A stretch of 64,000 nucleotides of DNA from CADEDH01 sp039201605 (lineage in GTDB: Bacteria > Actinomycetota > Acidimicrobiia > Acidimicrobiales > SZUA-35), in assembly GCA_039201605.1 (NCBI GenBank), contig JBCCRO010000011.1, forward strand, positions 62,001-126,000, given 5' to 3'. This document shows positions 50,013-59,212 of the stretch, in pieces. Below the pieces are notes generated by a model, which was given only the letters and a program-made list of their open reading frames with translations, did not search any database and was not told where the DNA came from. Position numbers and translations under genes: made by a program. Positions within the stretch are counted from its first letter, which is position 1, and the number at the start of each line of letters is the position of its first letter.

Positions 50013-52058
50013 ATGAATATCACGGCCTTCTTGGGGTACCCGGACGGGTTCCTTTCCGTCGTCGCCGCTGCTGTGGTGGTCTTTACCAGTGGAGCGGTCA
50101 TCGGCAATGCGGTTCGGTCGAAGTATCGGCGAATCTATGGATTGCGATCTCCAGCTCGCTCGGTCCGCCACGCTTTGGTCTCGACGCTATGGATCAATGT
50201 GTACCTGGGGCTGGCGTTCGTCGCTATGACCACCCCTCTGTGGTGGTTGGGTCGACTGATCGATGGTCTGGTCGGTGTGTCACCGACGGTGGTCTTTGTC
50301 GGCGGCCTGGTCCTGCTCTACGGCGCTGTCTTGGTCCGTGGCTTCGGTGGAGGGCTGGTCAACCGACGCTTCGCCGACGCAGGCGAGCGCGATGAACAGC
50401 TACCAGGGGTTGCCAAGCGGGTGGCGGTGATTGGAGCCGGGATGTCCGGCATGGTGGCGGCTAAAGAGCTTCGCGAAGAGGGCCACGAGGTCGTGGTGTT
50501 CGAGCGGACCGATGGGCCGGGCGGCGTCTGGGCTGCGAGCAAGGAGCGGGGTGGGAAGGCGTGGGCGTCGACCCTGACGTCGTCCGGCGCCCTGAATTCG
50601 ACGTTCTCCGATGATCCGTATCCGGTGTACCACGAGGAGAACGGGGTAACCCCACGTCACTTCACCCGTCAGCAGTTCCACGACATGATCACATCCTACG
50701 ACTCCCGTCACAGTGTCTTCGCCGACACCTTGCGAGTCTGCTCGGATATCGAGGGCATCGATCGGCGACAGGACGGTTGCTGGGTGTTGTCGGTTCTTGA
50801 CACCGTCAGGGGGGAGCGGTATCAGGAGGCATTTGACGCCGTCACCATCTGCACCGGGCTGAACCAGAACGCCCACATTCCCGATATCGAAGGCCAGGAC
50901 GACTTTGGTGGCCATCGTCTTCACGCCGAGGACTATCGACCCGATGAGGCCCATGAGTTTCAGGGCAAGCGAGTGCTGGTTGTCGGCATCGGTGAGACGT
51001 CATCAGACGTTGTGCGCGATCTAGTAGCCAACCACGCAGCCCAGATCTACGTGGCCCAGCGCGGTGCCACCTGGGTCGCGCCTCGCAACGTCGTATCGCT
51101 TCCGCCCGACCATCTCGAGAGCCGCTTCATCCACGCCGGGGCCATGTTCCATCGTTGGGTCTACCTGGTCTGCGCCGTATTGATCCCAGTGCTCTTCCCG
51201 GCGATCAGGAGTCGACGTCGTCCTCCACGATTCGGCGTCATCTTCGAGATTCTCGTCCTCCGCCATCCGAGGAAGTGGACGATCTGGAAGCTGGGCACGC
51301 TGAACTTCACCAAATCCGATGATGTCGCCTACGCACTTGAGGCCCCGAACGTCACGCTGGTCGGCGAGCCGGTAGCGATGGACGAGACGGGATTCACGAC
51401 TACCGATGGCGATCGCCACGAGGCCGACGTGGTCGTCTACTGCAGTGGCTACCGGCCCGACCGCTCCCTGGTGCCCGGCAGCACCGCCCAAGCTGCCCGT
51501 GATCTCTACAAGCTCACCATCGTCCCTGACCAGCCTGAGGTCGCCGTCATCGGCATGGCTCGTGGCCAGATCGGGTCGCTGGTCATGTCATCGGAAATGC
51601 AGGCCCGATGGTGGGCCCTCATCGTGTCGGGCAAACGCACCTTGCCGAGCGTTGAGGAGATGCAGGCCGACGTTTCACGGATGGGCCATCAGACGCGACG
51701 GCTCTACCAGCCGTCCCGGACGGCGATGGTCTTCGCCAACAGCCTTGCCCGCCACCAGATTGGCTGCGAGCCGGACATGTTCAGGCTGTTCAGAACCGAC
51801 CGGGCGCTGTGGTTCGCAGTGCTGATGGGCCCGGTCTCAGGCGCTCAGTATCGACTGCACGGTCAGGGCGCCAAGCCCGAGTTGGCCCGGGAGCAGCTGA
51901 TGATGCCCGAAGCGACACAGAACCGTGACTACGTCGACAGCATCGATCTGCTCGCGTACGGCATCCCCGGAGCCTTCCTCGTATTGCCCCTCTACTGGGT
52001 ATGGAGCCGGATCCTGCCCGGCTTCAACGCACAGCTCGCCCACAGCAGCTACGCCTAG
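50013..52058 (+). CDS. Flavin-containing monooxygenase with N-terminal membrane segments
   Basis: 681 residues, longer than usual because about 130 residues precede the flavin domain and contain three hydrophobic segments (FLSVVAAAVVVFTSGAVIG, LWINVYLGLAFVAM, VVFVGGLVLLYGAVLV). The FAD motif GAGMSG starts at residue 141, the FMO signature reads FGGHRLHAEDY, and the NADPH loop GIGETSSD is near residue 325. Further hydrophobic stretches (YLVCAVLIPVLFPAI; GAFLVLPLYW near the end) suggest membrane association. It oxygenates a N-, S- or carbonyl-containing lipophilic substrate. GGGGGGAA lies 4 nt before the ATG. Confidence 0.9.
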   Translation: MNITAFLGYPDGFLSVVAAAVVVFTSGAVIGNAVRSKYRRIYGLRSPARSVRHALVSTLWINVYLGLAFVAMTTPLWWLGRLIDGLVGVSPTVVFVGGLVLLYGAVLVRGFGGGLVNRRFADAGERDEQLPGVAKRVAVIGAGMSGMVAAKELREEGHEVVVFERTDGPGGVWAASKERGGKAWASTLTSSGALNSTFSDDPYPVYHEENGVTPRHFTRQQFHDMITSYDSRHSVFADTLRVCSDIEGIDRRQDGCWVLSVLDTVRGERYQEAFDAVTICTGLNQNAHIPDIEGQDDFGGHRLHAEDYRPDEAHEFQGKRVLVVGIGETSSDVVRDLVANHAAQIYVAQRGATWVAPRNVVSLPPDHLESRFIHAGAMFHRWVYLVCAVLIPVLFPAIRSRRRPPRFGVIFEILVLRHPRKWTIWKLGTLNFTKSDDVAYALEAPNVTLVGEPVAMDETGFTTTDGDRHEADVVVYCSGYRPDRSLVPGSTAQAARDLYKLTIVPDQPEVAVIGMARGQIGSLVMSSEMQARWWALIVSGKRTLPSVEEMQADVSRMGHQTRRLYQPSRTAMVFANSLARHQIGCEPDMFRLFRTDRALWFAVLMGPVSGAQYRLHGQGAKPELAREQLMMPEATQNRDYVDSIDLLAYGIPGAFLVLPLYWVWSRILPGFNAQLAHSSYA

Positions 52059-52140
52059 TTGTAGTGCCCTGGCCACGAGCGTTCGCTCGGATTCAACCGA
52101 CGGAACCTCATCCATGGAACGCCCGCCGACCGCGCCCGGA

Positions 52141-53340
52141 TCACGTGGTGCGCGGCTGCCCGTTGCCCAGTCGTTGGCGGACGATCGAGCGCTGGAGCGA
52201 GTCGACCGCGTGCATGACGGCGCCGACGAAGGTCGCACGTCGGCCGAGCGTCGAGGCCACGAGGTTGACCGAGCTGGAGGTGTACGAGCCGAGGGCGGCG
52301 CCAACGGCGGCGACGTACACAGGATTCGCTCCGGTGTCTCCTCCGAAGACGATCCGATCGGGGTTGAGGAGCAGCGAGGTCTGGGCGACCGCCAGTGCCA
52401 TCGCATCGGCGGCCATGTCGAGGGCCTGCTCCGCTGCTCGATCTCCCGTTTGGGTGGCGGCCAGGATCTCATGAACCGTCGACGAAGGGTCGAGGCCCGA
52501 CGGCACGCCATCGGCGAGCGCTTCACGAAAGGTGCGCTCGATGCCGGGAGCGGAGGCGATCTCCTCGAGGGTTCGGACGGCCTCGCCGGGTGAAGAACCA
52601 AGGGGAACGGCGAGGGCACCGATCTCGCCTGCGGCGTCGCTGCTGCCGCGATAGAGCTCGCCGTTCAGGACGAGTCCGGCGCCGATGCCGGTGCCGATCG
52701 AGATGGCCACGAAGTGCGGACACTCGCCGTCAGCGAGAGCCGACGCCTCGCCGCGGGCGGCGAGATTGACGTCGTTGTCCACGTGCACGCTGACCCCGAA
52801 GGCCTCGTTCAGCCGACCGGCGACACGCATGCCGTTGAGGCCGGGCAGGTTGAGCGCTTCGCCGACCACCCCGTCGCCCTGGCGATAGATGCCGGGCACG
52901 CCTGCACAGGCGTGATGCACCGCGCAGCCGAGTTCGCGCTGGAGATCGGCCGCCGCCGAGACGACCTGGGCCAGCGCCACCTCCGCATTGGGGCCGGTGG
53001 CGAACTCCCGCTCGGCGCGAATCGTGCCGAGCAGGTCGGCTATCCCCAGCGTGATCGTCGACGCACCGATGTCGGCGGCCAAGACGAAGCCGGCGTCGGG
53101 CGCCACCGAGTACGGGGTGCCCGGTCGCCCCACCGGCCCGGCGCGCTCGGCCGTCGCCGGTTTGGTCAGGCCGGTGTCCTCGAGTTCGGCTACCAACGCC
53201 GAGACCGTCGGCTTCGACAGGCCGGTCGTCCTGGCGATTTCGGCCCTGGAGCGACCGCCGGGCCCACTGGCGAGGAGAACGCCGAGGATGCGATCGGCGT
53301 TGAGGAGTCGGAGGGAGCCAGGGCTGCCGGGTTGTGCCAC
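52141..53340 (-). CDS. ROK-family repressor (NagC/Mlc-like)
   Basis: 399 residues. The N-terminal MarR-like winged helix (LNADRILGVLLASG to GLSKPTVSALVAELEDTGL) is followed by a ROK sugar-binding domain with the phosphate loop AADIGASTITLGIADLLG, CAGVPGIYR, the DNDVNLAARGE motif and GTGIGAGLVLNGELYRG. The zinc-binding CxCGxxGC block of most ROK proteins is absent; the corresponding region reads GEIGALAVPLGSSPGE. It is divergent from the amino-sugar operon and most likely represses it until GlcNAc or its phosphate binds. Confidence 0.92.
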   Translation of the reverse strand: MAQPGSPGSLRLLNADRILGVLLASGPGGRSRAEIARTTGLSKPTVSALVAELEDTGLTKPATAERAGPVGRPGTPYSVAPDAGFVLAADIGASTITLGIADLLGTIRAEREFATGPNAEVALAQVVSAAADLQRELGCAVHHACAGVPGIYRQGDGVVGEALNLPGLNGMRVAGRLNEAFGVSVHVDNDVNLAARGEASALADGECPHFVAISIGTGIGAGLVLNGELYRGSSDAAGEIGALAVPLGSSPGEAVRTLEEIASAPGIERTFREALADGVPSGLDPSSTVHEILAATQTGDRAAEQALDMAADAMALAVAQTSLLLNPDRIVFGGDTGANPVYVAAVGAALGSYTSSSVNLVASTLGRRATFVGAVMHAVDSLQRSIVRQRLGNGQPRTT

Positions 53341-53416
53341 GAGTTAAGAATGTTGCCCGAAGGTGGATGCGCTGTCAACCATCCGGGCCGTTCTGCCTGC
53401 ACTGTTTGGCCAAGGG

Positions 53417-53447
53417 TTGACAGGCTTTAGTGTGTAACCTTTACTAA
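53417..53447 (+). promoter_or_regulatory. Promoter with overlapping ROK operator
   Basis: TTGACA (53417-53422), a 17-bp spacer and TTTACT (53440-53445) form a near-consensus promoter for the amino-sugar operon. The dyad TTAGT-N11-ACTAA (53427-53447), with half-sites TTAGTGTGT and TTAGTAAAG, covers the spacer and -10, as expected for repression by the adjacent ROK protein. Confidence 0.75.
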
Positions 53448-53592
53448 CACCTCGACAGGGGGTGCGTGCACCAAGCACCGCCGTCGTGGTCAGCCAGCGG
53501 CCTCGGGCTGCTCCATGACCGGGAGGGGGCCTCTTCTCCGCGCAGAACCGTCATTGGTGCAGGCCAGGAAAGAACCATCGGGAGGAAGAACC

Positions 53593-54960
53593 ATGAGGAG
53601 AATCACAGTCGCACTGCTCGCGCTGGTCGGCGTGCTGTTGGTGGGAGCGTGCGGTGCGGATGGCGACGACTCCGCCACGACGGAGCCTGCGGAGGCGGCG
53701 ACCGAGGGCGGGGAGACGGCGGCCGGCGGCGATGACGACGGGACGGCCGACGCCGTCGGCGACGGCGAGGACATCACCCTGTGGCTCGCCGGCACCGACA
53801 CCCCCGACGTCGCCCTGGAGTACCTGACGGACACGTACGCGGCGAGCACCGGTGGAACGCTGTCGATCGAGCAGATCGGCTGGGGTGACCTCATCTCCTC
53901 ACTCACCGCCGCCTTGCCCGACTCGTCGACAACGCCCGACGTCTTCGAGACCGGCAACACACAGACCGCAACGTTCACGGCGATCGGCGCCTACAGCGAT
54001 CTCACCACGCACTACGAGGACCTCGGTGGGGGATCGTTGCTGCCGGGCTTCGTCGAGGCCGGCTCCGTCGACGGCACGGTCTACTCGCTGCCGTACTACT
54101 TCGGGTCGCGCTTCGCGTGGTATCGCAAGGACCTGTACGAGGCCGCCGGCGTCGACGTGCCGCAGACCCTGGCGGAGTTCACCGAGGTGAACGCCACCCT
54201 CAGGGAGTCCGGTTCGGGAGCCTACATCCCGGGGCAGGATTGGCGTGACGGCATCGCCTGGATCTTCGCCAACGACGGGGAGCTCGCCACCCTCGAGGGC
54301 GGCGAGTGGACCGCAGCGCTGTCCTCCGATGAGTCGATCGCCGGGATGGAGATGTGGCAGGAGCTGTTCGCCTCGGCGTCGGTGGCCGACGCAACGGACA
54401 CGGACGCAACCGCCTACCAGGCGATCAACGACGACTTCCTCCCGTCCAGCGCAGTGGCGACCACGCTCGCCCCGAACTGGGCCTACTGGAGCCTCGGCGA
54501 CATCAGTGAGAACGACGATGGCGAAGCGGTCGCCACGTGGAACCCGGACACCTTCGGTGCCTATCCGCTCCCCGGTGTCGACGGTGGCGTTGCGCCGGTG
54601 TTCGCCGGTGGGTCGAACATCGGGATCTCGGCAGCGTCCGAGAACCAGAGCGGAGCGCTCGCCCTGGTCGAGATCATCTTCTCGGAGGAGTACCAGACGA
54701 TCCTGGCGGAGAACGGTCTCGGTCCGGCCAACACCGACCTCGGATCGGTGTACGTCGAGTCCGCCGCCGACCCGGCAATCGCCCAGATCGCACTCGATAC
54801 CGCGGCGGCGGCCAAGCTCACCCCTCCGGCTCCGGGCTGGACTGCGGTCGAGGAACAGCAGCTCCTCGAGCAGTTCTTCCAGGCCGTGGCCGAGGGCGGA
54901 GATGTCCCTGCGCTGGCGGCGGAGTACGACGAGAAGATCAACGCCGTCATCAACGGCTGA
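53593..54960 (+). CDS. Sugar ABC transporter substrate-binding lipoprotein (amino-sugar)
   Basis: 455 residues. GGGAGGAAGAACC precedes the ATG; lipobox VGAC (Cys20), acidic Gly/Ala linker, then a family-1 solute-binding fold (LEYLTDTYAASTGGTLSIEQ, PDVFETGNTQTATF, SLPYYFGSRFAWYRKDLYEA). It resembles the NgcE/DasA-type binding proteins of actinobacteria for GlcNAc, chitobiose or related oligosaccharides. First gene of the operon, separated from the permeases by a strong hairpin, which would raise its mRNA level over theirs. Confidence 0.9.
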   Translation: MRRITVALLALVGVLLVGACGADGDDSATTEPAEAATEGGETAAGGDDDGTADAVGDGEDITLWLAGTDTPDVALEYLTDTYAASTGGTLSIEQIGWGDLISSLTAALPDSSTTPDVFETGNTQTATFTAIGAYSDLTTHYEDLGGGSLLPGFVEAGSVDGTVYSLPYYFGSRFAWYRKDLYEAAGVDVPQTLAEFTEVNATLRESGSGAYIPGQDWRDGIAWIFANDGELATLEGGEWTAALSSDESIAGMEMWQELFASASVADATDTDATAYQAINDDFLPSSAVATTLAPNWAYWSLGDISENDDGEAVATWNPDTFGAYPLPGVDGGVAPVFAGGSNIGISAASENQSGALALVEIIFSEEYQTILAENGLGPANTDLGSVYVESAADPAIAQIALDTAAAAKLTPPAPGWTAVEEQQLLEQFFQAVAEGGDVPALAAEYDEKINAVING

Positions 54961-54972
54961 CTCTTCGTAAAG

Positions 54973-55015
54973 CGGTGCGGCTGCGGCGAGGGAGGACGCC
55001 GTCGCAGCCGCACCG
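54973..55015 (+). terminator. Intercistronic hairpin after binding-protein gene
   Basis: Perfect 13-bp stem (54973-54985 with 55003-55015, GGTGCGGCTGCG core) and a 17-nt loop, no T-tract. Likely a processing or partial-termination stem that sets a high ratio of binding protein to permease. Confidence 0.6.
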
Positions 55016-55072
55016 GTACCGTTTCATCGGCGCACGGCCGGGACCGCTGCGCGCCGACGAGGAAGGGTTGAC

Positions 55073-56017
55073 GTGTCGATTCTCACCCCATCGAGGCCGC
55101 TTGCGCCTCCGTCGTCATCGACGGGTCGACGACGGACGCCGAACCTGCCGTATCTGCTTCTCCTGCCGGCCGTCGCCGCTCTCGGGGCGGGCCTCGCCTA
55201 TCCGATGGGCTGGCAGGTCATCAATTCGATGCGCGAGTTCGGGCTCCGCCAGCAGTTCGGCGAGCCCGCTCCATGGGTGTGGTTCGACAACTACACCTCC
55301 CTGCTCGGCGACGGCCTCTTCTGGTCGGTGGCTATTCGATCGATCGTGTTCATGGCGGGGACGGCACTCGTCACCATGGTTCTCGGCATCCTTCTGGCCC
55401 TGCTCATGAGGGCGGCGCCGGCACCCTGTCGGGTCGTGCTGCAGGCCGCCCTCCTGCTGGCCTGGGCCATGCCGATCGTGGCGCAGATGACCGTATGGGG
55501 CTGGCTGATCGACTCTCGCAACGGCGTGCTCAACCACCTGCTCAGCCTGTTGCCCGGGGTCGACATGATCGGCCACAACTGGCTCGAGGAGCCGCTGAGT
55601 TTCTTCATCGTCGCCGCCACGATCATCACCTGGGCTTCCGTGCCGTTCGTGGCGATCTCGGTCTACGCCGCACTGACCCAGGTCAGCCAAGAGGTGCTCG
55701 AGGCGGCTCAGCTCGATGGCGCCAACGGCCGGCAGATCCTGCTCCAGGTGATCATGCCGCTCATCCGTCCGGTGCTCGTCGTGCTGCTACTCCTGCAGTT
55801 CATCTGGGACCTCCGGGTCTACGCCCAGATCCAGTTGCTTCAGGATTTCGGTCCCAAGGGTGACGACTACGACTTGCTCGGGACCTACATCTTCGGCCTC
55901 GGGATCGGTCAGGGGCAGTTCGGGTCGGCGGCTGCGGCGGCGATGATCGTGCTCGTACTCACCCTGGCCGTCAGTTCGTTCTACGTCCGCGAGCTCCTGC
56001 GAGAGGACGGCGGCTGA
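55073..56017 (+). CDS. Sugar ABC transporter permease (MalF type)
   Basis: 314 residues from a GTG. Six or so membrane helices; the EAA loop reads EVLEAAQLDGANGRQILLQV, which contacts the ATPase. It forms the membrane channel with the next permease. Its stop and the following ATG overlap (TGATG). No ATPase gene lies in the operon, as is usual where one shared MsiK-type ATPase serves several sugar importers. Confidence 0.92.
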   Translation: MSILTPSRPLAPPSSSTGRRRTPNLPYLLLLPAVAALGAGLAYPMGWQVINSMREFGLRQQFGEPAPWVWFDNYTSLLGDGLFWSVAIRSIVFMAGTALVTMVLGILLALLMRAAPAPCRVVLQAALLLAWAMPIVAQMTVWGWLIDSRNGVLNHLLSLLPGVDMIGHNWLEEPLSFFIVAATIITWASVPFVAISVYAALTQVSQEVLEAAQLDGANGRQILLQVIMPLIRPVLVVLLLLQFIWDLRVYAQIQLLQDFGPKGDDYDLLGTYIFGLGIGQGQFGSAAAAAMIVLVLTLAVSSFYVRELLREDGG

Positions 56018-56856
56018 TGCGGGCCCGCACCCTGCGTCGCCTGCTGTTCGGCACGGTTGCGATGGTGATCGCCTGTGTGTGGGCGTTCCCCGTCTACTGG
56101 ATGATCAATTCGTCGTTCCTCACGCCGCTCACCATCAACAGCCTCGAGCCGACCTTCGTCCCCTTCGGCGGCACCCTGCAGAACTACCGGGAGATCATGA
56201 CCGAGACGTCCTTCTTCGATGCTCTGACGATGTCGCTCCTCGTCGTTCTGGTGGCCCTCGTCATCTGCATCGCGTTTGCCACGCTGGCCGCGTTCGCCAT
56301 CTCGCGATTCCGGTTCAAGGGACGAAAGACCTTCGTGCTGACCGTGATCCTCGTGCAGATGTTGCCGGCAGAGGCGATGTTCATCGCCCAGTTCAAGATG
56401 ATCGCCGGGCTCAACCTCCTGAACACCCTCGCCGGTGTCTCGATCATCTACGTGGCGATGGTCGTGCCCTTCACCACCTGGATGCTCCGAGGTTTCGTGA
56501 CCGGCGTCCCCATCGAGCTGGAGGAGGCGGCGATGGTCGACGGGTGCACCCGGCTGGGCGCGTTCCGCCGCATCACGTTCCCCCTCATCGCCCCGGGACT
56601 GGTCGCCTCGGGTGTCTTCGCCTTCATCCAGGTCTGGAACGAGTTTGCCCTCGCCTCCGTGCTCCTCACCGATGACGAGGTCCAGACGCTTCCCCTCTGG
56701 CTCCGAGACATCGCCCAGCAGTCGAACCTCGGCGCCCCGGAGTGGGGGCAGATCATGGCGGGCTCGGTGCTGGTCGCCGTGCCCGTGATCGGCTTCTTCC
56801 TCGTTGTCCAGGGCCGCATGGCACAGGGACTCGTCGGTGGAGCCGTGAAGGGATGA
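56017..56856 (+). CDS. Sugar ABC transporter permease (MalG type)
   Basis: 279 residues, about six helices, EAA loop IELEEAAMVDGCTRLGAFRR. The N-terminal helix VAMVIACVWAFPVYWMINSS is typical of the MalG subfamily. It partners the preceding permease. The stop overlaps the ATG of the hexosaminidase gene (ATGA), tying uptake to hydrolysis of the imported oligosaccharide. Confidence 0.93.
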   Translation: MRARTLRRLLFGTVAMVIACVWAFPVYWMINSSFLTPLTINSLEPTFVPFGGTLQNYREIMTETSFFDALTMSLLVVLVALVICIAFATLAAFAISRFRFKGRKTFVLTVILVQMLPAEAMFIAQFKMIAGLNLLNTLAGVSIIYVAMVVPFTTWMLRGFVTGVPIELEEAAMVDGCTRLGAFRRITFPLIAPGLVASGVFAFIQVWNEFALASVLLTDDEVQTLPLWLRDIAQQSNLGAPEWGQIMAGSVLVAVPVIGFFLVVQGRMAQGLVGGAVKG

Positions 56857-58328
56857 CCGACATCCCCGTCGACCTCCTCCGCCGCCAGGCTCTCCGGATT
56901 CTCATGCCCGGTGTCGCCGGGACCGTCCTGCCCGACTGGTTCGCCGCGCTCCTGCGTGACGGCCTCGGCGCCGTCTGCCTGTACGGCGACAACGTCGACG
57001 ACCCCGCTCAGGTGGCGGCACTGACGGCGTCGATCTCGGCAGCGAACCCGCAGGCCATCATCTCGATGGACGAAGAGGGCGGTGACGTGTCTCGGCTCCA
57101 CCAGCACACGGGGTCGCCGTTCCCGGGCAATGCGGTCCTCGGGCGCCTGGACGACGTCGCCACCACGTGTGCCGTCGGACATCAGGTGGGCGCCCAGCTG
57201 GCGGGTGTCGGCATCCACCTGGCGCTGGCTCCGGATGCGGATGTCAACTCCAACCCCGACAACCCGGTGATCGGTGTTCGCAGCTTCGGGTCGGATCAGG
57301 CCGCCGTGGCCAGACACACCGCCGCCTGGATCGACGGCATCCAGTCCGCCGGGGTGGCCGCCTGCGCCAAGCACTTCCCGGGCCACGGCGACACGTCGGT
57401 GGACTCCCACCTCGCCGAACCCGTTGTGACGGCAGACGCCCGGACGCTCGCCGCTCGCGAGCTTCTCCCGTTCCGCGCCGCGATCGCGGCCGAGTCCCGG
57501 ACGATCATGACCTCCCACATCCGCGTGCCCGCCCTCGATCCCAACCGGGTCGCCACCTTCTCCCCGAGCATCCTCCACGGCCTGTTGCGCGAGAAGCTCG
57601 GGTTCGGAGGAGCCATCGTCACCGACGCACTCGACATGGCGGGCGCATCTCGGGAACTCGGCGTGCCCGGCGCCGCCGTCGCCGCTGTCCTCGCAGGGGC
57701 CGACCTGTTGTGCCTCGGGCCCGACACCCCGGAGTCCGAGATCCACTCGGTGATCGAAGCGCTCCTCGGTGCGGTCGACGCCGAGCGCCTCCCCCTGAGC
57801 CGTCTCGCCGATGCCGGCAACCGATGCGCCGAACTCGCAGCCTGGGTACACCGGCATGGCGCAGACCCGCCGGTCCCGCAGGTGGACCCGACGAAGGACG
57901 TCGTCGTCACGCCACGGCGGATCGCGGCGACGTTCAGCTTGTCGGAGCACGCTCGTTCGCTGCTCGCCGATCGCAAGCGCCACGTCCGATGGGTGAAGAT
58001 CGACCCCCAACCGAACGCCGCCATCGGTACGACGCCCTTCGGTCCGTTCTACGACGGTGGTGCCGTTGCGACCCTGGACGTGCCCGTCGGCGATCGCGCG
58101 ACAGCCGACACCTACGTCGACGAGCCCGGTGCGCTGACGGTCATCGTCGGGCGGGAACTGCACCGCGACGAGGGCGCGGCCTCCGCCGCCCGATCCATCG
58201 TGGCGCGGTCCGACGCCATCGTCGTCGACATGGGCTTCGCCGACGAGGACTCGGTCGACATCGCCACGTTCGGTGCCTCCCGGCTCGTAGGCCAGGCCCT
58301 CATCGAGCTCGTCGAAGGTGGCCGATGA
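56853..58328 (+). CDS. Glycoside hydrolase family 3 beta-N-acetylhexosaminidase, NagZ-like
   Basis: 491 residues. KHFPGHGDTSVDSH (173-186) is the family motif carrying the Asp-His dyad special to NagZ-type enzymes; the nucleophile is Asp258 in VTDALDMAG. The N-terminal barrel has IISMDEEGGDVSRL. There is no signal peptide, so it acts in the cytoplasm on imported GlcNAc- or MurNAc-containing oligosaccharides. About 140 C-terminal residues (from roughly 350) form an extra domain beyond the minimal NagZ barrel, like longer Gram-positive enzymes. Confidence 0.93.
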   Translation: MTDIPVDLLRRQALRILMPGVAGTVLPDWFAALLRDGLGAVCLYGDNVDDPAQVAALTASISAANPQAIISMDEEGGDVSRLHQHTGSPFPGNAVLGRLDDVATTCAVGHQVGAQLAGVGIHLALAPDADVNSNPDNPVIGVRSFGSDQAAVARHTAAWIDGIQSAGVAACAKHFPGHGDTSVDSHLAEPVVTADARTLAARELLPFRAAIAAESRTIMTSHIRVPALDPNRVATFSPSILHGLLREKLGFGGAIVTDALDMAGASRELGVPGAAVAAVLAGADLLCLGPDTPESEIHSVIEALLGAVDAERLPLSRLADAGNRCAELAAWVHRHGADPPVPQVDPTKDVVVTPRRIAATFSLSEHARSLLADRKRHVRWVKIDPQPNAAIGTTPFGPFYDGGAVATLDVPVGDRATADTYVDEPGALTVIVGRELHRDEGAASAARSIVARSDAIVVDMGFADEDSVDIATFGASRLVGQALIELVEGGR

Positions 58329-59212
58329 GGATCGGCGTCGACATCGGTGGCACGAAGATCGAGGCCGTTGCGATCGATGAGACGCTGTCGGTCCTCGCCA
58401 CCTTCCGAAGTCCGGTCCGCGGGGGTGCGGACGAGGTCGCCGCCGGCGCCATCGAGGCCGTCGACGAGGTACGCCGTCGAGCCGGAGGCACCGCAGCCTC
58501 CATCGGCATCGGCGTTCCCGGCGCGATCCGGTCGGGCGTCGTCCACCATGCGCGCAACATCCGAATCACATCCTTCGACCTGGAGACCGTGATTGCGGAT
58601 GCCACCGGCCTCCCGGTGCGTGTGTGCAACGACGTGAACGCGGCGGCGCTCGGTGCGTGGATCGCCACCGGGGCGACCTCGGCCTCGTTCGCCTATGTCA
58701 ACCTCGGGACCGGCCTGGCCGCCGGCCTCGTAGTGGGCGGCCGCGTGTTGGAGGGTGCCGGCGGCGTGGCCGGCGAGATCGGCTACATCTCGGTCGACCC
58801 GGCCGGGCCCAGAGACGCCGGGGGTTTGGCCGGCACCCTCGAGACCTATGCGTCGGGGTCGGGCGTCGTGACGCAGTGGGGGGTCGACGGTGCGACTGCG
58901 CTCGACGTGTTCCGCGCCGCCGATCGGGGCGACCCACGCGCCGTCGCCATTCGCGATGGTGTCTACTTCGGCGCCGCCCATGCCGTGAGGATCGTCGCCC
59001 TCGCCTTCGGGGTCGACACCGTCGTCCTCGGTGGTGGGCTCACCGCCCTGGCCCAGGACCTCCGCGACGGCATGGCCCGGTACTTCGAGGTGTGGTCGGA
59101 GGCATCGCCCCTGATCGCCTCCCTGGACCTCGATGCGACGATCCGCATCCTCGCCGACGAGCGTCCGGTGCAGGCGGTCGGAGCGGCCATCGTCGGAGGG
59201 CAACGTGGCTGA
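58325..59212 (+). CDS. ROK-family sugar kinase, probable N-acetylglucosamine kinase
   Basis: 295 residues. MRIGVDIGGTKIEAVAID is the phosphate loop, VCNDVNAAALGAW the catalytic-Asp motif and LGTGLAAGLVVGGRVLEGAG the second loop; there is no DNA-binding domain, so it is an enzyme. The ROK zinc Cys block is not evident here either (GYISVDPAGPRDAGGLAGTL). Placed between a hexosaminidase and NagB/NagA it should make GlcNAc-6-phosphate. Overlaps both neighbours by 4 and 8 nt. Confidence 0.9.
   Translation: MRIGVDIGGTKIEAVAIDETLSVLATFRSPVRGGADEVAAGAIEAVDEVRRRAGGTAASIGIGVPGAIRSGVVHHARNIRITSFDLETVIADATGLPVRVCNDVNAAALGAWIATGATSASFAYVNLGTGLAAGLVVGGRVLEGAGGVAGEIGYISVDPAGPRDAGGLAGTLETYASGSGVVTQWGVDGATALDVFRAADRGDPRAVAIRDGVYFGAAHAVRIVALAFGVDTVVLGGGLTALAQDLRDGMARYFEVWSEASPLIASLDLDATIRILADERPVQAVGAAIVGGQRG

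Noticed and set aside
52141..53340. Sugar kinase annotation for the ROK protein
   Set aside because: It has a winged-helix N-terminus and a divergent operator, so it is a repressor; the enzyme is the separate gene at 58325-59212.
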